A stretch of DNA of 64,000 bases from assembly GCA_963854835.1 (NCBI GenBank), contig OY978526.1:75798418-75862417 (forward strand), written 5' to 3'. The notes beneath the pieces were generated by a model that saw nothing but the letters and a program-made list of their open reading frames with translations, was not told the origin of the DNA and did not search any database. This stretch comes from Megamerina dolium (Eukaryota > Arthropoda > Insecta > Diptera > Megamerinidae). Positions 23,956 to 35,763 of the stretch are shown here, piece by piece. The position numbers were made by a program, and so were the translations under genes. Numbering within the stretch: the stretch's first letter is position 1; every line of letters starts with the position of its first letter.

Positions 23956-25206
23956 CGGGCGGATTGATAAGGAAGCTACCTAAGTACGAAAAAGGCAGCA
24001 CAAACACAGAAACTGTTTTTTTTTTTTGAAATTGCGATCTGTCAAACGTCAGCTGTTTAAATTTCACCCAAATTCATCGATTAGTTTATTTGTTGTAGTC
24101 GTTTGCGGTAACCAACTTTTGTGTTTCTTGAAAAATGGAATAAAGCGAATTTCGTGCAGTGATTAAACACTATTAAACGGCGAAAGAGACAAAAGAAAAG
24201 CTCGATAAACATTACGGTGAGTCTGCTCTGTCAGATTACATGGTAAAATATTGGATTGCTGAATTTAAACGCGGCCGAACAAGCACTGCAACAATACCAT
24301 CAACAGGAAGGCTAAAAGAGGTGGTTACTGAAGAAAATATCAAGGAAATCCTCGATATCGTTATGAATGATCGCCGAGTCAAGTTGCGTGAGATTGTTGA
24401 AATGGCAAACATCTGATATGAACGTGTGTTCAACATTTTGAATGAACATTTGCATATGAAAAAGCTATCGGCAAGATGGGTGCCGCGTTTGCTCAGTGTC
24501 GAACAAAAACGAGTTCGAGAGACCACTTCACAGCGGTGTTTGGACATGATAAAGCGTAATCCTGTTGATTTTTGGCGTCGATTATTAACTGTTGATGAAA
24601 GGTGGGTCCACCACTACACACCTGAAGCCAAAAATCAATCGAAACAATGAGTGGAAGCTGGGAAGCTGGTGGAAGTGCTCCGAAGAAGGCGAAGGCAGTG
24701 AAATCGGCTGGCAATATTGCTTATCGATTATTTTGAAAAAGGATCCACAATCACAGGAAAGTATTATCGTGCATTATTGGATCAATTGAATGATGCAATC
24801 AAGAAAAAACGACCACATTTAAAGAAGAAAAAAGTGCTCTTTCTTCAAGACAACGCACCGGTTCACACAGCATTAGATACGATGCTAAAATTAAGTGAAA
24901 TACACTTCAAATTGGTTGATCATTCACCTTATAGTCCAGATTTAGCTCCTAGTGACTTTTTCCTGTTTCGAAACTTAAAAAAATGGCTAGCATGAAAAAG
25001 ATTCAGCTCAAACGAAGAAGTGATTACCGAAACTAACGCATATTTTGAGGGGTTCCCGAAACAGTATTATTCAGATGGTATAAAAAAGTTGGAATATCGT
25101 CTTACTAAGTGTGTCGAAGTAAAAGGAGAATATGTTGAGAAATAAATGGTTTTTGAAAAAAAAAATGTTTTTTTCCTACTTAGGTAGCTCCATTATCAAT
25201 CCGCCC
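23956..25206 (+). mobile_element. Full-length irritans-type mariner with TIRs
   Basis: The left end (gggcggattgataaggaagc, then tacctaagta) is the imperfect reverse complement of the right end at about 25174-25206. The 1.25-kb length is normal for mariner. The transposase inside (24135-25145) is listed separately. The left end abuts the region of the MITE at 23578-23920, and the right end abuts a SINE starting near 25209. Confidence 0.88.
24135..25145 (+). pseudogene. Irritans-type mariner transposase (inactive)
   Basis: ATG at 24135 is followed by a stop at codon 3 (ATG GAA TAA), and further stops and a frameshift near 24650 break the frame. Recognisable parts are WIAEFKRGRTST (helix-turn-helix tail), VTEENIKEIL, WVPRLLSVEQK (linker), TVDERWVHHYTPEAK (first Asp), LFLQDNAPVH (second Asp) and PYSPDLAPSDFF (third Asp), then GEYVEK and a stop at 25143-25145. 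Thirty-four residues separate the second and third Asp, so the DD34D spacing is intact. The protein cannot be made from this copy because of the stops. Confidence 0.88.
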
Positions 25207-25208
25207 TT

Positions 25209-25545
25209 TTATATATGCCCCTTATGGACCACAAAGAGTACTTTGGCTGAGCTTCTCCTCCAGTAGTGCTATGCGTGTAAAATTTTGAAAAATATTGGAA
25301 GGGATCTATATATATTAGTTGGTTCCGAAGGAAAAACCCTTGTGATATAAGTTTTTCTGAGCTTCGTCACAGAACTCTTTTTAGGAGCGTTTTCATGGCA
25401 ACTTGTTACTGCCAGAAAGATTGCCAATTGGTTACCGAGATGTGGGTACCCGTCGAAATAAAAATCTTTTCAATATTAATGTTGATGTGTCAGGCGGATA
25501 CTGAACCCACGACCTACAGGTCAAAAATCATTGAGATATGGTATC
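25209..25545 (-). mobile_element. tRNA-derived SINE
   Basis: A diverged copy. The tail side (ccccttatggaccacaaaga) is next to the mariner end. The body keeps 'tttctgagcttcgtcacaga' and 'ttgttactgccagaa'. The head keeps 'gaacccacgacctacaggtc' (the reverse of the B box) but has lost the A-box side. Confidence 0.75.
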
Positions 25546-25559
25546 CAAAATTAAGAGTA

Positions 25560-28400
25560 GTCGGTCATATATTTTTTCCTTCGAGAGGTGGCTCCAAAGA
25601 GCGAAGGGAACGAATTTTAGAAAAGTATCAATTCTCTAGGGGAACCGACCTAAAAGATGGAGATAGGGGGTAAGTATGTTTCAGAAAAATATTAGGAGTT
25701 GTACAAAATATGAATGGGGGTTATTTGACCCCTAGGCAGCGGTGAGAGATATTTGTCGACTTTATCATCATTTTTTTTTAATTTGAACTCGATCACCACA
25801 ATTTTTTAGTGCAGGAATTTTTTGAGGAGTTTTATGAAATATGGTTTTTCCACATCACAAAATACAATGGCTCGTTCGTGTCGACAAATTGAAGTACACA
25901 CTCCAAATAAGAAGGTGTTAAATCCTCAAATGACTAAGGACATAGATGAATAGAAACATTCACCCTTCATCGGATCAGCTGACAGCGCTTGGGATTTCTG
26001 GCTGACGTTAGCAAATTTAGAGCAGAGGCGAATGGCGCAGCGTTCTAGTATGGTGTAGTTCTGTGATTACTCAGTACTGTAATTTTATAAAAATTATAAA
26101 ATTGCATTATTAAATTTTGAAATTTTTTATTTTTGTTGATGATTTCGGAATTTTAATTTAATTTAATAGAAGATTTATTTGAATGTGAATCTGTCTGTTG
26201 TGAAAATTAACAACAACTCTAATGTAAGTATGCATACATTGTAGACAGCTTGATTAATATTTTATGCAACTATTCTATAGAAGTAAATAATTAATGACCT
26301 TAATGATTACATTGATTATTTCATGTTGACAGCATCCTCAAATTTATTGTACCTTATTGTGCTATTATAGTGTTATTGATTGATAGTTACGAGTACATAT
26401 TACTATTGTAAAATATAATTTATGTATTTGCATACAAAATCGATCTGAAATCATTCTTTTATGATATCAATTACTTAAAGTGACTTAAGTATATGTAATA
26501 ACTGTTTTAATTGGATTCCTTCTTGATAAATGTGAGTAAACTTAATCAACTGACAATTCTTTAATATACAAGTAGTCAATGAATTAATTAAAATCAATCA
26601 TATTCTCACGATATTTACTAGGTGATACAACAAATTTATAAGAGTAATTATTTTTCATATATATGCATAGTGGTGCTTCTGCTGTATAATATTAAAATTT
26701 GGTGTCTGAAACGCAAGTCAAGTTGGATAGCTCTTCTAAAGTACACAAAAGAAATCTTTAAATAAGTCTGCGAATGGAATTATTAACGTGGTAGTAGCAG
26801 TAGAACTCGCATGCATCATTGAAAAATAAATTTAATTAACAGCGAAATTGGTCAGCAATATGAAAACTGATGCGCAACTATGCTCCATTGAAAGTGAAAG
26901 GAACTCAGAGGTACATCGGGTGTGTCCTAATGCCATCTAAAACTTAATTCTTCGAACGTGACGTAAACAACAGCGAATTGAATGATTTAGTAAAAAATCG
27001 GAACCAATGGTAACACTTTATTGCGAAAGAAACGACGAATTAGCGTTAAGCCGTCCAAATCTAAGCTAACTCTGTTTGCCCAAATTTTATTCGAAATAGT
27101 TTATCAAACTCCAAAAAAATTAATCTGTCTTAATTTTTACATTCATTTACAATCGCAATACTTTACCTTGTTTTATTGTAGTATCAGGATTTATCGGCAA
27201 TAATGAGATCACAAGAGTAAATACAAATAAAGCGAATTGAAAAAGACCGAAAACTGAAAATGCAAGCTAATTTTTTAAAAGTAGCATTGAAATAATGATT
27301 CTCATAATTTCTCATACAATTATTTAAGGTATAAAACATGTTTTCGCTATTATAAAATGCATATTTAACATGTTGTTGTTGTTGCTGTTGTTCATTATGT
27401 GAATAAATAGATATGCGCATGTGTGTACTTACGAGCATTTGATAAAAAAATTACCGTTTTCCACTTGATGTCTACCTATGAACATGTTCATAAAGATGTA
27501 GAAATATATGTACATATATGTACAATATATTTAATTAGTTTTTCCCCTTCTCTATTTACTCATAAGAGTAAAGACCCTGAAAACATTTTTTTTTTTGTAA
27601 CAATGCATTTAAGGCTAAGGCATAATAAGTTGAAACAGATGTCATATTTTATTTTATAAATATGTACATACTAAAGCGATTGATTTTGTTTTTCCCCATC
27701 TTGTGTTCACCTGCTGACAAGTATATATGTATTTTATTTTGCAGCATGCATTTATCATATAGAATTATGTACATGCACAAAGCTTTCTTTCTTTGTTGAT
27801 TGTAAGAAGCAGAAAAAAACGTGATGTTGCAATAGTTTTGCTCTTTGGATTTGACCAACATATTTTTATTTACTTAGTTTCGTTTTTCACATAAATAAAT
27901 ACAAAAATATTTCAATGAAAATCACAACAATGCTTAACACAAATTATGTGTGTGTGTGTGTTTTTTTTTTTTGTTTAAATTTTTGCACAACAAAACCAAT
28001 AAAGATTTAAAGTGTACGGTTTACCTTCACCTTAACAACAAGTAATCACGTGATGTTAAAACTACAATTTTGCTTGAAATCATTTGAATATACATACATA
28101 CGAGTACATATAAGTATATCAGCGTATTAAGAAATAATGAGTTGACACTATTTGATTTTTTCAGTCATATTCATATTTATCATATACGTATGAATACACT
28201 TTAATGAAATAATGCATGTAAATATATAAAAAATGGCAATAATGACTATAGCAATAGCAAAAGTGCATTCAAGTTCAATGTAAAAAGAATTCATATAAAA
28301 ATTATATGTACATAGCTGTTGACTAAATTGTAATTGTCAAATAATCGAATGCCAATCATTTTTACTCTCTCAATGTTCTATTGGTGCTCTATTTCACGAT
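25560..28400. other. Gene-free AT-rich stretch
   Basis: No recognisable gene. A (TG)n tract with poly-T sits near 27944-27972. ORFs here are short and low in coding character. Confidence 0.5.
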
Positions 28401-28409
28401 CAAACATAT

Positions 28410-28516
28410 GTATATCTTCAGCACTGCCCATGCAAGTCTACTTTATTTAAAGTAATGAATGTACGTACATAGATTAATTTCGTCAGCAAACAAGTTTGAA
28501 GTGAATTTTTCACTAT
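28410..28516 (+). repeat. Dispersed repeat shared with 41686-41775
   Basis: The 24 bp from 28410 (gtatatcttcagcactgccc, then atgc) are identical to 41686-41709. A second block, 'cgtcagc' followed by 'aagtttgaagtgaatt', is shared at matching spacing. Orientation is the same. No ORF is conserved. Confidence 0.65.
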
Positions 28517-28702
28517 TCTCTTAGCTCAGTATTAATTTCTCATTAACAAATAAAATTTACAATAAAATATCGACATAGCGCGATACGCAAAACTGTTAAA
28601 TTTTTAACATTCGAATTTGGATGAGTTGACAACATCTATTATCGAGTACTGGAAAGAGTGTTTAACGGCATGTCATAAATGCGTCCATAGTTTTAGTCCA
28701 CC

Positions 28703-28797
28703 ATAAGATCATCTTAAATTTAGAATCGTCTTATTTGACACATTTCCCATGTTAAAATCTGTCAAAAGCCGATTCTAAATTTCAAATAATCCTAACT
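28703..28797. mobile_element. Small MITE-like inverted-repeat element, copy 2
   Basis: The ends 'taagatcatcttaaattta' and 'tctaaatttcaaataatcct' form imperfect inverted repeats. The interior keeps 'cccatgttaaaatctgtcaa'. It matches the reverse complement of 21073-21176. Confidence 0.65.
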
Positions 28798-28809
28798 TTG
28801 AATATAAAT

Positions 28810-30260
28810 ACGGTACATTGTGTAATTATGAGAGTGCAATTTGTTTTTGCTCACTTAATGACAGAAAGTGATGGTAATGTACGCCTTCTTTCTGTCATTG
28901 ATAGACTAAAAACATATTACACTGGCGATAGGCTGATATCCAGGAAGGGACAAAATTGTTGTTGTTTTCTATAGAAAATAAAAAACTAACCATTTCGAGA
29001 TATTGAGATAGTATTTTTTAAACACCGGGAATAATTTGTACCCATACAAAAGCAGGTGACAAGCGACAAATCAATGGTACATGTGGTATTTTAATGAAAA
29101 ATATGAGAATATGGTAATTTTTTCTACCATTTCTTTCACTCTGTAGTCAAAAGCCATATTGTTATTTGATTTGTTTTTTGTTTGTTTTCCGTGTTAGTAC
29201 TGCAACATTTGTCCCGTGATTGTGACATGGCAGGAGAAAATATATAGAAAATATGCAAAAGGAAATCTATTGGAAATTTGCAATTTAACTCAATTGAATA
29301 TTGATTGCAAATACACTCTCAACATTTAGCAATTGCATCAACATATATAATTTTACCTTTTCCTATTTGTTTTTGTCGTATGTGCCGTCGTGTATTGAAA
29401 AGCATAATTAATTTCAAGTGGTTAAATGATAACTAATTGCGTTTTACACTATTACGATCAAGCTTATATCAGGCAATAGTTGCCCTATGGTTCGTTTTCA
29501 CACACACACACACACTTTTTTTTTCCTTCAAAATTATAAAATTAACATTAATTGGTGAAATCTATGAGCTTTATAAAATACCACAAATTTCTTACATTGT
29601 TGGTATATGACGTTTAACGTTCCTTCGTAATCTTGTCTCCGCCATTTTGTAGATGCTATTCTGGTTTTGATTTAACTAACTTGAATCACACATCACTTCA
29701 AAGATTTGTTTGTAATGTAAGTCAGCACCAATCGTTATAACAATTTGAAACTTACTGAATTCTAGATTATTATATTGCATGAATTGGTGTTTACTGCAAA
29801 TATTCACGAAAACTTTATTTTTTGGTTTTTTTTTTTTAACTAATGGTATGTCGTCATCAATTGGTCTCATATTAAATTAGCTGCAACATGTTAATTAAAT
29901 ACAATACATAGACATACCTTCATACGTTAATATAAATGAGCAAATAAATGTACGTGCAATTTTAGCACACATGTACATATATATGTAAATTTGTTGATAC
30001 ACTTACGTACGTTGGTATAGTGTAAAGTAAAAGATTTAGAAAATATAAGCAGGCATATGTAATAGGTACAGTGTTTTCAATCAAAATATCATAGTTGGTG
30101 TACATAATTATCCAGCAATATATGTATTCTACAATGATTGATATTTTTAACGCAGATTTGGTACTTTTTTCTTCTTCATTTCTTTACGTATATATCTGTT
30201 GGTTCCAACTTTCATCAAAACCGCTCGATTTCTTCGACCCAGCGCCAACGCACAAGTTCT
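28810..30260. other. Gene-free AT-rich stretch
   Basis: A short (CA)n tract lies near 29498-29515. Nothing else is recognised. Confidence 0.5.
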
Positions 30261-30271
30261 AAGCGATGTTT

Positions 30272-30487
30272 TTAGCCATTTACTAGTGGTGAGTTGTAAA
30301 TATGGCACAAATAAGCTCCCAATTCTTCATTACTTATTTGCTCATCACAGCCGAGTATGGACTGTAACGTTTTACCATTTCCTTCTGTAATATATTCTCT
30401 CAGTTCACTACAGAATATCGAAAGAATCATCGTTTTTGCTGGAACATTTTTCTGAACAGTAATCACTTTTGGTTGGTCTTGGACCAC
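30272..30487 (-). other. Unrecognised minus-strand ORF of 71 codons
   Basis: The ORF reads KVITVQKNVPAKTMILSI, then FCSELREYITEGNGKTLQS and ends near YNSPLVNG. Composition is more protein-like than its surroundings and the frame is open, but I do not recognise the family and found no splice partners. It could be a decayed transposon or a chance ORF. Confidence 0.2.
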
Positions 30488-30729
30488 CGAAAATTACCAT
30501 CTTGTCACAAACGTATTCCCTCTGTAGATCTCTATCTGTTTATTTTTCTGAAAGAATACATTTAAAAACCCCGGAAAAAGGTAATGTTAAAAAAAATTTT
30601 GCTTTTGGAAACACTTAACATATGTAAGTTGATTGCTCATAGTTACATACGAAATAAATATGTTATTTGGATATGTTTGAAATTTGAAAATACCAACAGA
30701 AAAAAAAACGGAATGTACGATACAGAGTG

Positions 30730-31150
30730 GTCCATATACAAATTTATTTTTAAATATTCAGAAACATTAACAAAACTTCATTCATTCATGTGGCAATTCG
30801 GCTGGCTTTGCAGTAGCCCATCCTGTCAATCCAATTTTCCAAGATCTTGGTGACCGTTTCTGGCTACATATTACAAATAGCTTAATCGATATTCGGCCTA
30901 AGGGCCTGAATGGCTAATTGATTGTCCATCACGGCACCCAAAAAAAAAGTATCACGAACTTTTTGCACAAATTTGCGTACAAAAGATGTGGCGTGTGCGC
31001 CATTTCGGTCAAACCTTCTTTTCAATAAACGCAACATTGGCTTTCGAAACATGTTGCATTATTTCCCAACGTTGCGTTACGTAAAGCGATTCATTTTGTT
31101 CCGCGGAGATATGATATTGACTTTCTCTCAAGATTTCAGTAGGAAAGATC
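30730..31150 (-). pseudogene. Internally deleted mariner/Tc1-type transposase relic
   Basis: On the minus strand the N-terminal part (about 31150-30990) reads EQNESLYVTQRWEIMQHVSK. After degraded sequence the frame jumps to LAIQALRPNID, then PETVTKILENWIDRMGYCK and ASR. This C-terminal pattern (K-x-x-E-N-W-x-x-R-x-x-x-C-x-A-S-R) is the same type as the tail of the relic at 1010-1705. The catalytic middle is missing and stops are frequent. Confidence 0.5.
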
Positions 31151-31199
31151 TCTCACTGTAAAAATAGCATTCGATAAAAAAAAAACTAAATGATCCATC

Positions 31200-31790
31200 C
31201 TGTATTTATTCTTCTTCTTGTTCATTCGTGAGAGTAACTGAGGAATTTCCTTTATTATGTAATGATATGCAATAGCCTTTCCTGAAATACTTTGTTTTTA
31301 TTGTAAAACGTATTATATTATAGGGCAATTTTACTAACACTTTTTTTATTATGCTACGGCGAATTGTAGAAAAAATTCGCATTGAAATTGGTTCAAATTG
31401 TTGAAATTAAATAACATGGGTTCAATATTACGTTTTTACCCAGTTTGAATTTGAATATTCTTTGTGCCAAGTGTCAATATACAATTATGGCGGCATGTGA
31501 AGCAAAGAAAGAAAATATCGTCTTTCCATTGTTGAACGATAAACGTTAGCGTAACTTGGTTCTTAGAATATTTCATCAAATGTGGCAACCATGTAAACTT
31601 CTGCATACATTTAAAATGACAGCAACCTTACTATTCTGCCATGTGCGATATATACTGACCAATAGATGCAGTATTAAATGTAAGTTACATTGGGAAGATA
31701 TAAACGGAAATTGTGAATATAAAAAATATATACTTTAGTTAATTTAGTAGGAAATAAGAACTACATCATTCAATTGAAGTATTTGATTAA
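31200..31790. other. MYG1 upstream region
   Basis: This is the intergenic region 5' of the MYG1 coding sequence. It should contain the promoter and 5' UTR. I see no clear TATA element. Confidence 0.4.
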
Positions 31791-31794
31791 CGAA

Positions 31795-32930
31795 ATGAGT
31801 ACAAGTAATATGGATACATGCGAGAGCAAAAGGGCGCGCAAGAGTGGACCACAGGTTATTGGAACACACAGTGGGACCTTTCATTGCGATGAAGTACTTG
31901 CATGTTTTATGCTGCGACAATTGCCGGAATATGAAAACGCGCGAATCTTTCGCAGCCGTAATATACCAGAATTGCAGCAGGAATGTAATATAATAGTTGA
32001 TGTTGGTGGAAAATTTGACCATTCACAAAAACTGTATGATCATCATCAGAACAGCTTTCAAGAGACATTAAGTTCACTGCGACCAGAAATTGGTAATGAA
32101 TTTAATAAAATAAGGTGAGAGCTGAAGTATATTTACATACTTGTACTGGACTCATATATATTGATTTCACTTTAAATAGGCTCAGCAGCGCAGGACTAAT
32201 TTACACGTATTACGGTGAACGTGTAATAGAAAGTATTTTGAAGCAACATCGTGGCATAACACTTTCACCGCAAAATCTAACATTAACGTTTAAACAAATC
32301 TATAGAAATTTTATTCGCGAAATTGATGCCATTGATAATGGCGTACCCATGTATGAAAATACTGAAAGTAAACCACTGTATACAATTTCAACACACATTT
32401 CATCACGTATTGGAAAATTAAATCCATCGTGGGATGAAGAAAAGGAGGTTGATGTACAGGAACGCTTTGAAGCGGCAATGACTGCGGTTGGCGCGGAATT
32501 TGTAAATAATGTATTGGAAATTGGAGGTTCTTGGATAAAGGCTCGGGAAATTGTACGCTATGCCATAAAACAAGCGAAAACTATATACGAAACGGGCGAA
32601 ATATTACTCTTGGAACGTTTTTGTCCATGGAAGGTTCATTTAGCGGATTTAGAGAAAGAGTGTCAAATTGAGGGTGTGCCCAAAATCGTGATTTTTTCCG
32701 AGAATGAAAAAAGTTGGCGTGTTGCAGGCGTGCCAATTAGTCCAGATAGTTTCTTAGGACGGAAATTTCTACCAGTACCTTGGAGAGGGTTAAGTGACGA
32801 TGAACTATCGAAAGTTGCAGGCATACCCAATCTGGTATTTGTTCATCATACAGGGTTTATAGGCGGTGCTACTACGAAGGAAGATGCCTTAGCCATGGCT
32901 ATAAAAAGTGTAGAATGGAAAGATGAATAA
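31795..32930 (+). CDS. Myg1: MYG1 exonuclease (UPF0160 family)
   Basis: Two exons, 31795-32114 and 32180-32930, join across a 65-bp GT-AG intron with a split Arg codon, giving 356 residues. The start is the first ATG, 31795; the upstream in-frame sequence has only a TTG. Family features seen are GTHSGTFHCDEVLACFML (from residue 23), the DHH-superfamily motif YDHHQNSF (near residue 82), REIDAIDNG, and the C-terminal FVHHTGFIGGATTKEDA. MYG1 proteins are 3'-5' RNA exonucleases reported in nucleus and mitochondria. The N-terminus here has a basic KRARK patch compatible with nuclear import and no obvious mitochondrial presequence. The gene converges on proteasome beta-3, with 200 bp between stop codons. 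The ortholog would be Drosophila CG11980 (from memory). Confidence 0.95.
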
Positions 32931-32994
32931 TTTTTAGCAATCCTATTAGATTGTTTTGAAATTCCAAACTATAATTTTGCATGTAGTTTAAAGT

Positions 32995-33000
32995 AATAAA
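32995..33000 (+). terminator. Poly(A) signal of MYG1
   Basis: AATAAA lies 65 bp after the MYG1 stop codon. The opposite-strand AATAAA at 33039-33034 serves the convergent gene, so predicted cleavage sites fall within about 10-20 bp of each other. Confidence 0.7.
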
Positions 33001-33033
33001 ACAAATTTTTTAAATCCTTAGCCTTTGTTTTGG

Positions 33034-33039
33034 TTTATT
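33034..33039 (-). terminator. Poly(A) signal of proteasome beta-3
   Basis: AATAAA on the minus strand, about 92 bp after the stop codon of the proteasome gene. An alternative AATAAA overlaps the stop region at 33126-33131. Confidence 0.6.
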
Positions 33040-33130
33040 ACAAAAAAATTGAAAAATTAAACAAAGCATAAGAAAAATGTTTTAAATTTGAGTGACATTC
33101 TTCCTCATCCTTATCGCTATTTGCTTTTAT

Positions 33131-33748
33131 TTAATCCATGCGTGTCTTCAATGTCTTCACGGTAATTTTGTCCTTTTCAATAATGTATACAGTAGCACCC
33201 CAACCACTCATTGCATCGCGATCGAAGGCATTAATCATTGCTTGTGATATCACTTCGAACAATTGATTAGCTTCAAGATCTGGTTTCCATAGTGTTTCAC
33301 ACATACCATATAGTTGCTCACCACAAGTACCAGCCACTACAAAATCATCTGGTACATTAGGACATCCGATTAGATCCATATTACAAATGAAAGGTTCCAA
33401 TGTCTTTGGATCAAGGCCTGCAATTACGGGCTCAATGAAGTATGGCCCAAAACGGTGTTCATACAGAAAACTTGATAACATAGCTGAAAAGCGCGCAGGC
33501 ACCATTTCTCGATTCTCACGAGTTTCATATAAATTCTTACGGAACATAAGGCGATCTCGAACTGTTAAAATATCCGTTTGTAGACCTACCAATCCAAGAA
33601 ACATGCGTGGATTTATTTGGAATACTTTTTCAAAGTCCGTTTCAATTGTTTGTGCCTGCACTCCAAAACGACGATCAGTAGCAATGGCTACACAATCCTT
33701 GCCTCGCATAGCCACAACGCAACCTCCATTGTATGCTAATATGGACAT
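33131..33748 (-). CDS. Prosbeta3: 20S proteasome subunit beta type-3
   Basis: A single-exon ORF of 205 residues, the standard length for this subunit. It begins [19 protein letters not shown] and contains [58 protein letters not shown] and [16 protein letters not shown]. Beta-3 is a structural, non-catalytic subunit of the inner rings of the 20S core particle. In keeping with this it has no processed propeptide with a catalytic N-terminal Thr. ATG at 33748 fits the family start exactly. The gene is tail-to-tail with MYG1. It is the ortholog of human PSMB3 and Drosophila CG11981 (from memory). Confidence 0.97.
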   Translation of the reverse strand: MSILAYNGGCVVAMRGKDCVAIATDRRFGVQAQTIETDFEKVFQINPRMFLGLVGLQTDILTVRDRLMFRKNLYETRENREMVPARFSAMLSSFLYEHRFGPYFIEPVIAGLDPKTLEPFICNMDLIGCPNVPDDFVVAGTCGEQLYGMCETLWKPDLEANQLFEVISQAMINAFDRDAMSGWGATVYIIEKDKITVKTLKTRMD

Positions 33749-33882
33749 CTCTTTTTTTTCAAAGGATCAAGCTTCTGTAATAATGATTTCTTAATTGAAA
33801 TTTATAAAACTTTACGTTAATGATAAATGCCGACGAAAGACGATGACTTTTTGTTTCTTTCCTCTGTCAATTGTCAACCATA

Positions 33883-34050
33883 ATGAGTGAGGTTACTTTT
33901 GAGCAAATGACAAATATAAACGTCAAGAATAGTGGGAACGGACTTATGAACACACGCTGCAATACAGGCCTTAACAAGTCGAATGTAGGAAGGTGCAAAA
34001 TGAGAGAGATGCCGGTGTTCAAAATCGAGTTTGCCATTAGGTCATATTAC
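33883..34050 (+). other. Possible first coding exon of a small unrecognised gene
   Basis: ATG at 33883, head-to-head with proteasome beta-3, opens a frame reading MSEVTFEQMTNINVKNSG and continuing to FAIRSYYKW. A donor-like GTATGT follows at about 34056. The composition is protein-like, but I do not recognise it and could not find a following exon. It may instead be a divergent-promoter by-product. Confidence 0.2.
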
Positions 34051-34689
34051 AAATGGTATGTTTTAAAAAAAGTATCTATAAAGGAAATTAGTTTTAAAAA
34101 ATCTAGTTTATTTTGACTATCCTATGGATGATTGAAAATAACATAAAAACTATAAGAAACCATAAAACAAAATTTTTATGCATTTGTAAATCACAAAAGC
34201 ATTTATATTTATGCTGCTTTTACACAAGACAATTTAAGACAAAATAATTGAGAATATATATTAGTTATCAAAGAAGAGGAAAATTGTTTGTGTAATAAAG
34301 GCCTCCAGACAATTATAAAGACAATACACCTTTCAGCAACCCGTTAGTGTCGTATCGTGTGAATTTCGATTTCTGATTTGGTTTAGTTTCTGCCACGTCA
34401 CCGAAAATCTCAGACAATGGCGAAGACAATGATAGAAATGTGAATGCACGCCAATGGCATAATAAAATAATGTGAATATATTGCTATTGACTTGGGAAAA
34501 TTATCTTGTGGAACCCCAAGTTAATCTGTACATTATTTTTATTTTCTGTGAAGTTATAATATTTTAATAATATTAAAATTTTTGGCTCAGATATAAATAG
34601 TTAGATTTTCTAAAAAATGTAAAAACATAGGATATTTCATAGCGTCATTTTTGCATATATGGTAGCTTATGTGAAAAATTACTACTTAC

Positions 34690-34860
34690 TTATTTGGCCA
34701 TTACAACCGAAAATCGATTTAGGCCAAATCTAGCATGCTTCGCCAGCCAGCTATTTCTTTAGTTTTCGCCAGTTAGAAATTTCAAGTACTAACAAGTTCT
34801 CTAGTATTTGGTCTTTCCACCGTAGGTTAGGTCTGCATCTGCGTCGTTGATGCGAAAAAT
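34690..34860 (-). pseudogene. LINE C-terminal fragment
   Basis: The minus strand reads CRPNLRWKDQILENL, then LVLEISNWRKLKK and a stop. This matches the R-P-x-L-R-W-x-D-x-(V/I) ... W-R pattern at the extreme C-terminus of many non-LTR retrotransposon polyproteins. Only about 40 codons are left. Confidence 0.5.
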
Positions 34861-34869
34861 TAAAATGTT

Positions 34870-35760
34870 ATAATTATGAAAATGTCATTTGCAATGGAGA
34901 TGCGATGGAGTTATATACAATCTCGTCAACTCCTTTAATCCTTTGATTTATTTTCTGACGTCGGAAGTCATCAAAGCTATCAAATCAAGAATTCAGGAAA
35001 ATTCCACGAGTCGAATTATTAAAAAAGACTTCGGGCTTTCAAAAACATTCTTTATTTTTAATTTTATAGCATAAAATGCGTGTTACAGTATTTATGTCCC
35101 TACTAAGTATATATTCTGTGAATGTGTAATACCTCCACATATGATTCGGAAAAAATAGATTTTGTTTTTAAATTCTGTGATAAACCCTTAAATAATATTG
35201 GGATTACTTTGAATCAATGAAGAACAATTATAACTGCTTTCAGTTGGTCCCACTATATTCCGAACACTTTCAATAACAGTTTCAAAAATTTTGACATTTG
35301 GTTCTAATAATTAGTTACTTATTGGAAAGCATTGCGAAATTATAAGAAAATTGCAAATTAGAAAATTAAGTGACGCATATTTAATACTTCTATAACTAAT
35401 GCCAAACTTCAGTGTAAAATTTTCTTAAAAATTTCCTTTCCAATAATAAATACAAAATTGCCAAATTTTCCTCTTATGTCGGAAAGGCGGTTGCGGTGGC
35501 CATAAAAACAAGAACAAAAAATCCGAGGTTACCTACACACCATTGTTGGCATTAATTGAAATAACGCGACTTAAATAATAGATAATTTGAACTATTGCAG
35601 CAGCAGGAGGGTCACAAAAAACAGTCTACCAAATAGAAAACTAACGAGACGGAAGAAACAGTTAAAATTGTATAAATTTTCAGTGTGACAAACGTCATCA
35701 TCGACATCGATTTATTCGATTTACGAAAAAAACGTCACCGTCTGCACGCCTTCAAACAAT
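34870..35760. other. Upstream region of the RING ligase gene
   Basis: AT-rich intergenic DNA followed, from about 35,550, by less AT-rich sequence that probably holds the 5' UTR and promoter of the single-exon RING gene. No core promoter element is certain. Confidence 0.4.
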
Positions 35761-35763
35761 CAA

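Noticed and set aside
27944..29515. Simple (TG)n, (CA)n, (ATT)n and (ATGT)n tracts as functional elements
   Set aside because: Short microsatellites are common in fly DNA and show nothing beyond length-variable repeats.
33387..33794. 135-codon plus-strand ORF opposite proteasome beta-3
   Set aside because: Antisense shadow of a confidently identified gene.
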